From Crotalaria pallida (lineage: Eukaryota > Streptophyta > Magnoliopsida > Fabales > Fabaceae): a stretch of 64,000 bases of DNA. Position numbers and translations under genes: made by a program. How positions within the stretch are numbered: position 1 is the stretch's first letter; each line of letters begins with the position of its first letter. Below, one piece after another: positions 56,730 to 64,000 of the stretch. Below the pieces are notes generated by a model. That model was not told the origin of the DNA and did not search any database. It was given only the letters and a program-made list of their open reading frames with translations. Location: positions 61,242,501 through 61,306,500 of the forward strand of contig CM075651.1 in assembly GCA_037953625.1 (NCBI GenBank), in the 5' to 3' direction.

Positions 56730-59700
56730 TCATGGTTGTTCAAAAGTGGGGTCGACCAATGAGGCCTCCTCCACAGGTGCATCATCCAAAGAAGGGGTGG
56801 TTAGGAAAGGCTTGAGTCGGTGGCCATTGACTTTGAAGCTCTTGTTCGTGGACTCACTCTTGATCTCCACAGTGCCATAAGGAAACACCTGGGTGACTAC
56901 AAACGGTCCAATCCATTTAGAGCGAAGCTTTCCACTCATGAGTCCAAGCCTAGAGTTGTAGAGCAAAACTTTTTGACCAACCAAGAACTCCTTTCTGGAA
57001 ATGGAGTTATCATGAAGCTTCTTGGTCTTCTCTTTGTAGAATTTGGAGTTCTCATAGGCCTCCAAGCGGATCTCATCTAGTTCACTCAACTGCAGCTTCC
57101 TCTCCTCACCCGCTTGATCAAGAGCTAAGTTACATTGCTTCACAGCCCAATATGCACGGTGCTCTATCTCCACAGGCAGGTGGCACGCCTTACCAAAGAC
57201 AACCCGATAGGGTGACATCCCTATGGGTTCCTTGTAAGCGGTCCGATGGGCCCACAGAGCATCCTCCAATCGTGTGCTCCAATCCTTTCTATTAGGCTTC
57301 ACCATCTTCTCCAAAATCCGCTTGATCTCTCTATTTGAAATCTCAGCTTGCCCGTTGGTTTGGGGGTGATAGGGTGTAGAAACTTTGTGCACAACCCCAT
57401 ACTTCTTGAGCAAAGCTTGCATGGATCTATTGCAGAAGTGTGTGCCTTGGTCACTGACTATGGCTCTAGGTATGCCAAACCTGCAAAGGATATTAGACCT
57501 GACAAAATCTACAACAACCTGAGCATCATTAGTCTTGGTGGCCTTAGCTTCCACCCATTTGGATACGTAATCCACAACAAGTAAGATATAATAAAAACCA
57601 AAAGAAACAGGAAAGGGGCCCATGAAATCTATACCCCAGACGTCAAACACCTCACAAAACAACATAGGTTGTTGCGACATCTGTTGCCTCCAAGATAGGG
57701 CGCCTCCTGCTCTTTGACACTGCTCACACGAGCTGCAGATGTTGCTCGCATCCTTGAAAATGGTAGGCCAATAAAATCCAGAATCCAGCACCTTTCGTGC
57801 TGTCCTTTGAGTACCAAGGTGGCCTCCCACTGGTGAAGCATGGCAAAATTGGAGAACCGATTGGATCTCCTGGTCTGGAATGCACCTGCGAATGACCTGA
57901 TCACTGCAAAAACGCCATAAATAGGGGTCATCCCATACATAATGCTTGGCATCGCTCTTTAATTTGTCTCTTTGAGCTTTGGATGCCAAGGCAGGAAAAA
58001 CAGAAGCAACCAGATAATTAACAATGTCTGCAAACCAAGGAGTTTGGGGAAGGGGATGGGAAACATGTAAAGATAAAAACTGCTCATCCGGGAAGTTATC
58101 CCGAATAGGAAATGCATCCTCCTCTCTCTCTATCCTGCTCAAGTGGTCTGCGACAAGGTTATGCGCACCACTCCGATCCTGAATCTCAAGATCAAACTCC
58201 TGGAGGAGCAACATCCACCTAATCAACCTAGGTTTGGTATATGTCTTTTTCAAAAGATACTTCAGAGCAGCATGATCAGTGTACACTACAACCTTAGAAC
58301 CAAGCAAATATGATCTAAACTTGTCAAGTGCAAAAAAAATAGCCAAAAGTTCTTTTTCAGTTGTTGTGTAATTAACCTGTGCTGCATCTAAAGTCCTAGA
58401 AGCATAATAAATCACATGCGACAGCTTACCAACCCTTTGGGAGTGAACTGCTCCCAAAGCATAATTTGAAGCATCAGTCATGAGCTCAAATTGGAGGGTC
58501 CAATCAGGTGGTTGGATGATGGGAGTGGTGGTCAGTGCTTTCTTCAATTCATCAAATGCCCTCTTGCATTGGTCTCCAAATTCCCATGGGGCATCCTTTT
58601 GAAGCAACTTGGAAAGAGGAAGGGCAATGTTGCTAAAGTTCTGAATAAACCTGCGATAGAAACCTGCATGACCAAGAAAAGAACGCACCTCTCGCACGCA
58701 AGAGGGGTAAGGCAAATGTGATATTACATGCAGCTTAGCAGGGTCAACTTCTATGCCCTTGTGCGAAACAATGTGCCCTAAGACTATGCCTTTTTCTACC
58801 ATGAAGTGGCATTTTTCAAAATTCAAGACAAGGTTAGTCGCAATGCACCTGTTAAGCACCTTAGTCAAATTATCAAGACATGCATCAAATGAGGAGCCAT
58901 AAACACTAAAATCATCCATGAAGACCTCTATGCAATGCTCGAGCAAGTCAGCGAAAATACTCATCATACATCTTTGAAATGTGGCAGGAGCATTGCATAG
59001 GCCAAAAGGCATCTTTCTATATGCAAATGTGCCAAAAGGACAGGTAAATGTGGTCTTATGTTGGTCCTCTGGTGCAATACAAATTTCAAAATAACCAGAG
59101 AATCCATCTAAGAAGCAATAATGAGATTTACCTGCCAGGCGCTCCAACATCTGATCAATGAAGGGGAGAGGGAAATGATCCTTGCGAGTCGCCTGGTTGA
59201 GCTTTCTGTAATCAATGCAGACTCTCCAACTGTTCTGCACTCTAGTGGGAATCAGCTCATCCTTCTCATTTTTGACAACTGTGACACCAGACTTCTTGGG
59301 GACAACTTGCACCGGGCTCACCCAAGTGCTATCTGAAATTGGGTAGATGATACCCGCTTGGAGCAGCTTGGTGACCTCTTCCTTAACCACATCAAGAATC
59401 TGGGGGTTCAATCGTCTTTGGGGTTGTCTCACTAGTTTAGCCCCATCCTCCAACAAAATGCGGTGCATGCACATGGAGGGGCTAATTCCAGGAATATCCG
59501 CTAAAGTCCATCCAATTGCCCTCTTGTTCTTTCTTATCACATCCAGCAGTTTCTCCTCTTGATCAACAGAAAGTGAGGTAGAGATGATCACTGGGATTTT
59601 CTGCTCATCCTCCAAGTAAGCATATTTGAGATGAGGAGGGAGGGGCTTCAGGTCCAATGAGGGTGCCTGCATAATAGATGGAACTAAAGGGACAACAGAA

Positions 59701-62432
59701 ATGGATTCTGCTGCCTGCACCTGAACAAGTGAATCAGACTCATGCATAACAGATATGGGGTTAGGGTTAGCATAATCTGAATCTATAACATATGAATCAT
59801 CAGATGCAGTGGCAGAGTCTAGAAACTGAGCTATTTCAGTGCATGCGGTGCACCATCCAGAGTTAGTGCATGATGGACAAGTAAATGAATCAGTGAAAGA
59901 TGGCAATTCAAAATCATGATGCAAAAAGTCAAGCATATGCTCATCTATCAAATCATCAAGCAAGTCCACATGGAAAACAGAGTGATCCTCAGGAAAATAT
60001 TTCATAGCATGGAAAATGTCAAATCGGATCACACTGCCATCAAACTCCATGGAAAGTGAACCTGAATGCACATCTATCTTGGTTCGGGCTGTTTTCAAAA
60101 ATGGCCTCCCCAAAATAATAGGAACAGCATTACGGGGAGAGTCATCTTCCATATCAAGTATGTAAAAATCAGCAGGGAAGATCAACTCTTCAACCCGAAC
60201 CAAGACATCCTCTATCAAACCTGCGGGGTGGGCAGTACTTCTATTTGCCAATTGAATCACCACACCCGTAGGTTGAAGAGGTCCAAGAGAAAGAGACTTA
60301 AAAACATACATAGGCATGACATTTATGGATGCTCCTAAATCTAGCATAGCATTTTCAAACTTAACATTGCCTATGATGCAAGGTATAGAGAAAGTTTCAG
60401 GATACTTACATTTTTCAGGAATGTGAGGGATAGGTTTACCTATGAGAGCGGAGACATTCCTTCCCATGCTTATCCTCTCATTGCCCTTGAGTCTTCTCTT
60501 ATGAGTGCACAACTCCTTAAGGAACTTCGCATACCTTGGAATCTGTTTTATTGCATCAAGAAGGGGTATGTTGACTTCCACCTTCCTGAATGTGTCAAGA
60601 ATGTCCTTGTCCACCTCTTCCACCCTTTTGTTTTGAGGCACTCTTGGTGGGAATGGAAGAGGAACAGGAGGAGGTTGTAGGACAACAGCAGGGCTTGTGG
60701 TTGAAGTTGAGGAGGGTTGAGTTGGATGATTCTCTTTGGTGCTAGCATGCTCACCTTCATCTACCACTTGGCTCTTCCCTTTAGAGGAAGCTAGAGCATC
60801 ATTGTTGAGGTGAGGTTGTGGTGTGGGTGTGACAATCTGTTTTCCCGACCTCAGGTTGATGGCACTCACATTCTGATTCTGAGGGTTGATCACAGTTTGG
60901 GATGGCAACTTGTCAGAATTTTGAGATTGCAAGTTGTTGAGAGAAGTTGCCATTTGACCCATCTGATTTGTCAAAGTCTGAATGGATGCCTCTTGTCTCT
61001 GAATGGATGCTCTAGTCTCTTGTTGAAATTGGAGGTTTTGCATGGTCATTTGCCTCACCAACTCCTCCAAGGTAGGTTGGTTGGATGGAGGGGCTGATGG
61101 TGCAGGATGAACCACTTGCTGCTGTTGTTGTTGCCTTTGCTGCTGGATTGGAGGAGGTACATATGGTGGTCTACTCGGTCCAGCGGTGTTCTGAAATGGA
61201 ACATTAGGAGACAGTTGCTGTTGTTGATCAGACCACTTCAGATTGGGATGGTTCCTCCATCCAGGGTTGTATCTATTGGAAGAGAGGTCATGATTGTGTT
61301 GTTGTGGGCCTCTATTGTTGTATATGTTTGCTGCATAGGCCTCGGGTTGGTCACCACTGGTCATCGGCTGTTGCTGCTGAAGGGAAGGGCATGCATCTGT
61401 GGGGTGCTCAATGGATGTGCATATGCCACACACTCTAGAAGGAAGTATCATATTTTTCTGATTGACAGCCAATTGTGTGACCAATGTTGTGAGAGAATCA
61501 ATTTTCTGCTCAAGCTTCTCAACCTTGCCCGAGTCTGCACCAACATCATTTACATCCCTCACAACTATTGCATCACTGTTGCTTCTTGCATGGAATTGTT
61601 GACAATTGGAAGCCATCTTCTCAATTTTGCTCCTGGCTTGTAAGGGTGTCATATCTCCCAATGTACCACCACTTGCAGCATCTACCATGTTTCTTTCCAT
61701 GAAGTTGAGACCTTCACAAAAGTACTGGATGAGAAGCTGCTCTGAGATCTGATGGTGAGGGCAGGAAGCACACAACCTCTTGAATCTCTCCCAATAATCA
61801 TAGAGACTATCTCCATGTTGTTGCCTGATACCAGAAATTTCCTTTCTGATTGCAGTGGTCCTATTTGCAGGGAAGAATTTTTCCAGAAATGCCCTCTTCA
61901 AGTCATCCCAGCTTGTGATGGAACCAGGGGCCAAGTCAGATAACCAATCTTGTGCTAGACCCTCTAAGGAATGTGGAAATGCTCTGATACAGACATGATC
62001 CTCTTGCACATCATGTGGTTTCATTGTGGTGCACACTATATGGAATTTCTTGAGATTCTTATGAGGATCCTCACCTGCAAGACCATGAAACTTGGGCAAC
62101 AAATGGATTAGTCCTGTTCTAAGCTCAAAAGGAACATCCTCATCAAGATAGCGGATACACGAGTCTTCAATAGTGAAGTCAGGTGCAGCCAGCTCCCTAA
62201 GTGTCATTTCCCTTGGTGGGGGTTGAGCCATGTTATCACAATGTATAGAATCAGATTGAATAAAAGTAAAAGGAATAGAAGAAATAGAAACAGAATCAGA
62301 ATTAGATGGACTATAAGATGACTCTGACTCACTACCTAATGACTGATTCCTATTTTGTCTAACTAATTTGTGATAAGTTCTATCAATTTCAGGGTTGTAA
62401 GGATGCAAATAACTTGGGTTGCCCCTAGTCAT
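56730..62432 (-). CDS. gag-pol: Athila B gag-pol polyprotein, intact (1900 aa)
   Basis: The open frame extends up to 62606, but I choose the ATG at 62430-62432 (M-T-R-G-N-P-S-Y) because copy A starts there after an upstream break and the extra 58 codons look like leader. Domains: gag core ~75-290; CX2CX4HX4C knuckle C335-C348; Gln-rich linker ~425-440; protease D-L-G-A-S at 698; RT ~985-1190 with F-M-D-D; RNase H ~1315-1435; integrase zinc finger (H1531, H1538, C1569, C1572) and catalytic D1602, D1661, E1697 with 35-residue spacing. All catalytic residues are retained. The D-L-G protease, R-K-D-H-F-P-L-P-F-I-D in RT and tRNA-Asp PBS mark the Athila lineage. It could supply enzymes for copies such as A. 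Confidence 0.95.
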   Translation of the reverse strand: MTRGNPSYLHPYNPEIDRTYHKLVRQNRNQSLGSESESSYSPSNSDSVSISSIPFTFIQSDSIHCDNMAQPPPREMTLRELAAPDFTIEDSCIRYLDEDVPFELRTGLIHLLPKFHGLAGEDPHKNLKKFHIVCTTMKPHDVQEDHVCIRAFPHSLEGLAQDWLSDLAPGSITSWDDLKRAFLEKFFPANRTTAIRKEISGIRQQHGDSLYDYWERFKRLCASCPHHQISEQLLIQYFCEGLNFMERNMVDAASGGTLGDMTPLQARSKIEKMASNCQQFHARSNSDAIVVRDVNDVGADSGKVEKLEQKIDSLTTLVTQLAVNQKNMILPSRVCGICTSIEHPTDACPSLQQQQPMTSGDQPEAYAANIYNNRGPQQHNHDLSSNRYNPGWRNHPNLKWSDQQQQLSPNVPFQNTAGPSRPPYVPPPIQQQRQQQQQQVVHPAPSAPPSNQPTLEELVRQMTMQNLQFQQETRASIQRQEASIQTLTNQMGQMATSLNNLQSQNSDKLPSQTVINPQNQNVSAINLRSGKQIVTPTPQPHLNNDALASSKGKSQVVDEGEHASTKENHPTQPSSTSTTSPAVVLQPPPVPLPFPPRVPQNKRVEEVDKDILDTFRKVEVNIPLLDAIKQIPRYAKFLKELCTHKRRLKGNERISMGRNVSALIGKPIPHIPEKCKYPETFSIPCIIGNVKFENAMLDLGASINVMPMYVFKSLSLGPLQPTGVVIQLANRSTAHPAGLIEDVLVRVEELIFPADFYILDMEDDSPRNAVPIILGRPFLKTARTKIDVHSGSLSMEFDGSVIRFDIFHAMKYFPEDHSVFHVDLLDDLIDEHMLDFLHHDFELPSFTDSFTCPSCTNSGWCTACTEIAQFLDSATASDDSYVIDSDYANPNPISVMHESDSLVQVQAAESISVVPLVPSIMQAPSLDLKPLPPHLKYAYLEDEQKIPVIISTSLSVDQEEKLLDVIRKNKRAIGWTLADIPGISPSMCMHRILLEDGAKLVRQPQRRLNPQILDVVKEEVTKLLQAGIIYPISDSTWVSPVQVVPKKSGVTVVKNEKDELIPTRVQNSWRVCIDYRKLNQATRKDHFPLPFIDQMLERLAGKSHYCFLDGFSGYFEICIAPEDQHKTTFTCPFGTFAYRKMPFGLCNAPATFQRCMMSIFADLLEHCIEVFMDDFSVYGSSFDACLDNLTKVLNRCIATNLVLNFEKCHFMVEKGIVLGHIVSHKGIEVDPAKLHVISHLPYPSCVREVRSFLGHAGFYRRFIQNFSNIALPLSKLLQKDAPWEFGDQCKRAFDELKKALTTTPIIQPPDWTLQFELMTDASNYALGAVHSQRVGKLSHVIYYASRTLDAAQVNYTTTEKELLAIFFALDKFRSYLLGSKVVVYTDHAALKYLLKKTYTKPRLIRWMLLLQEFDLEIQDRSGAHNLVADHLSRIEREEDAFPIRDNFPDEQFLSLHVSHPLPQTPWFADIVNYLVASVFPALASKAQRDKLKSDAKHYVWDDPYLWRFCSDQVIRRCIPDQEIQSVLQFCHASPVGGHLGTQRTARKVLDSGFYWPTIFKDASNICSSCEQCQRAGGALSWRQQMSQQPMLFCEVFDVWGIDFMGPFPVSFGFYYILLVVDYVSKWVEAKATKTNDAQVVVDFVRSNILCRFGIPRAIVSDQGTHFCNRSMQALLKKYGVVHKVSTPYHPQTNGQAEISNREIKRILEKMVKPNRKDWSTRLEDALWAHRTAYKEPIGMSPYRVVFGKACHLPVEIEHRAYWAVKQCNLALDQAGEERKLQLSELDEIRLEAYENSKFYKEKTKKLHDNSISRKEFLVGQKVLLYNSRLGLMSGKLRSKWIGPFVVTQVFPYGTVEIKSESTNKSFKVNGHRLKPFLTTPSLDDAPVEEASLVDPTFEQP

Positions 62433-63077
62433 GTACTGAACAGAACAACATGAACCATAGCATACTGTAACAGATATGCATGACCAAAATCGGCAACAAA
62501 ATTTTTTATTTTTTTTAAATTGTTTATTTATTTTTTTAAGCACCCTAAAATCATGAAAACATATCACAGAAAGTTTGAGGACAAAATTCAAAGGGAACCA
62601 AGTCAAAGAATTAAAACAGTGACCAAAAACTAAGAAAATAGAACTTGTAAAATAAAAAAGAAATAGTGAACAGGCTTTTTCAGAAAAATCAGATTATTCA
62701 GAAAATTCCCTTCGATTTGATATAAAATTCGTCAAATTCCGACTTACGGATCAAAAGTTACGCCTATTTATAGTAAGTACTGCTGAAACTTGGAAAATTT
62801 TTCTGGAACTCACAACCAGTGCCTATTTGAGTGTCTGTGATGCATCAACACACTAATATATGATGAAACAAGTGTGGATACCAATTTTTGTGCAAAAATT
62901 CCACCCACAGCTATGTTGAATGACACTCACAGAATCACTAGAATAGCATCAGTTGTGCAGAACAGCAAATCAGCAAACAGGGCAACTTTCAATCAGTTAT
63001 CAGAATGCTTATTCACACACTAACTACACTAACTAATCTAACTAACTACTGTATGATCTTTGGCAAGAACCGATAAT
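62433..63077 (-). other. 5' leader of Athila B
   Basis: About 650 bases between PBS and gag start; AT-rich, with a T/A run near 62501-62540. The frame of gag stays open for 58 codons into it, but the sequence has no gag-like motif. Confidence 0.7.
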
Positions 63078-63094
63078 CCCCGGCAACGGCGCCA
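63078..63094 (-). other. Primer-binding site of Athila B, tRNA-Asp
   Basis: Minus strand TGGCGCCGTTGCCGGGG is complementary to the 3' end of plant tRNA-Asp (17 of 17 as I recall that tRNA). It lies five bases from the LTR end at 63100. Confidence 0.92.
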
Positions 63095-63099
63095 AATTT

Positions 63100-64000
63100 T
63101 GATCGAGGCCGTACCCGATCAAAATAAAAGGTGTTTATTCTGTAGTACTAGGAAGGTGATCCTAGGTCGTTTCCCAGCGAATATCGGTCTAGGCAAAGTA
63201 TCAAACACGTAGTGTGCAGTAAAATGGGGGGGGGGGGGGGTTTGTGTGTGACAAATGTGAAGAACAAAACATAAACAGAATATAAAAACTAAGAAAATCA
63301 GAAACAAAAGCGGGCAAACCCCTTTGGCTACGTACACTACTCAATCCTAGCTCACTAAAGATCGATTCCTCTCCTCTCCTCTGTCCAACTCGTGATAACC
63401 AAATACTAAGCGAAAATTCAGTTATCACTCCAAACCCTAACTTCTAATTAAGTATCAGAAACCAGAATTGGAGTTTTTACGAGTTAATACAAATTAAGCA
63501 TTTATATTCATGTATTATCTCTACGAAATGGAATTAAGCAAACCACTACACATCGATAAACATGAAAACGGAGAAGAGAAAACGAAATTGCATTAATAAC
63601 AAGAGCTCAAGAGTAGATAATACAATACCAAAGGGATTAACCCTTGAAGTCTAGCCTTCCATGGCCATAAATGAAGAAAAACGAGTAGAAATGGGGAAGA
63701 ACAAAACCCTAGCAGCCACCACCACTTGGGAGAGCCAAGAGAGAATTTCTAACCTAGAGAGAGTGAGAAATCTGAAATGGGAGTGTGTTCTTGGGGGTTA
63801 CACGAATTTCCCCTCTTTAGTCATGAAAATGGGCCTAAAACATGGGCCCAAGTCCTAAGAAACACTATTCTGAAAATTACAATTAAAAAGGGACCTAAAT
63901 GCAAATTACAATCTTCACTTCAATGCTTCAATCTTCATTTTCAAACTTCCCAAAGTGTCCTTGTGCCAAATATTACCTGAAAATAGAAATAGAATTAATT
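63100..64000 (-). repeat. 5' LTR of Athila B, cut by the window edge
   Basis: Matches 54211-~55110. G-run of 15 at 63226-63240. The last ~150 bases of the LTR lie outside the window. Confidence 0.93.

Larger units (their letters stand above)
54211..64000 (-). mobile_element. Athila-type Gypsy element, copy B, structurally complete as far as visible
   Basis: 3' LTR 54211-55265, PPT, ~1.45 kb spacer, intact gag-pol, leader, tRNA-Asp PBS, and the first ~900 bases of the 5' LTR up to the window edge. The left flank CTATG (54206-54210) should recur beyond the window as the target duplication. Visible parts of the two LTRs differ at about six places by eye. It is inserted in element D. Confidence 0.93.

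Noticed and set aside
62433..62606. N-terminal 58-codon extension of Athila B gag
   Set aside because: No gag motif, low-complexity leader, and copy A's frame starts at the same downstream ATG.

Overview
The window is repeat-dense nuclear DNA from a flowering plant, probably a eudicot. No ordinary host gene is evident. Almost all of it is LTR retrotransposons inserted into one another, plus a 5'-truncated RTE-type LINE, one end of a CACTA DNA transposon, and one intact ORF for an AlkB-type 2-oxoglutarate/Fe(II) dioxygenase that appears to sit inside an LTR element. The plant assignment rests on the element lineages (Sirevirus/Copia, Athila and Tat/Gypsy, CACTA) and on primer-binding sites matching plant initiator tRNA-Met and tRNA-Asp. 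The species cannot be told from the sequence.

Layout. (1) 1-~8.3 kb, plus strand: a Gypsy-like element without pol. It has the 3' end of a 5' LTR (1-504), a tRNA-iMet PBS (509-520), the intronless AlkB ORF (661-1602), a PPT (~3526-3539) and a 3' LTR starting at 3540. A 2.8-kb solo LTR (4326-7102, TSD TTAAG) lies inside that 3' LTR. (2) ~8.3-28.6 kb: a diverged giant LTR (minus) split by a 16.6-kb insertion, element C (10131-26703, TSD ACTTT). C is a Tat-like Gypsy element with a decayed gag, a protease and an antisense accessory ORF but no reverse transcriptase or integrase. A Sirevirus/Copia element (11439-22792, minus, TSD CCAGC) is inserted in C's gag, and a C-type solo LTR (15408-15947, TSD AATTT) is inserted in the Sirevirus. 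(3) 28.6-31.6 kb: a CACTA end with candidate captured exons and a 1.17-kb RTE LINE fragment with a 21-bp TSD. (4) 31.6 kb to the end: a 6.0-kb LTR of a minus-strand giant-LTR element D (31648-37617), whose interior is split by a giant solo LTR D' (38001-53474, plus, TSD ATTAT). D' itself contains Athila copy A (41583-51240, minus, TSD CATAC). Athila copy B (54211->64000, minus) is inserted further into D.

State of the elements. Athila B has an uninterrupted 1900-codon gag-pol, a PBS and a PPT, and looks structurally complete as far as the window shows. Athila A has a gag-pol of exactly the same length but with two CAG-to-TAG stops and a 327-bp deletion that removed its PBS. The Sirevirus has an intact gag and an intact 427-codon extra ORF, but two stops in pol. 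LTR pairs of the Sirevirus and Athila copies differ at only a few positions by eye (recent insertions). The C LTR pair differs at about a dozen of 507 positions, which agrees with C being older than the Sirevirus nested in it.
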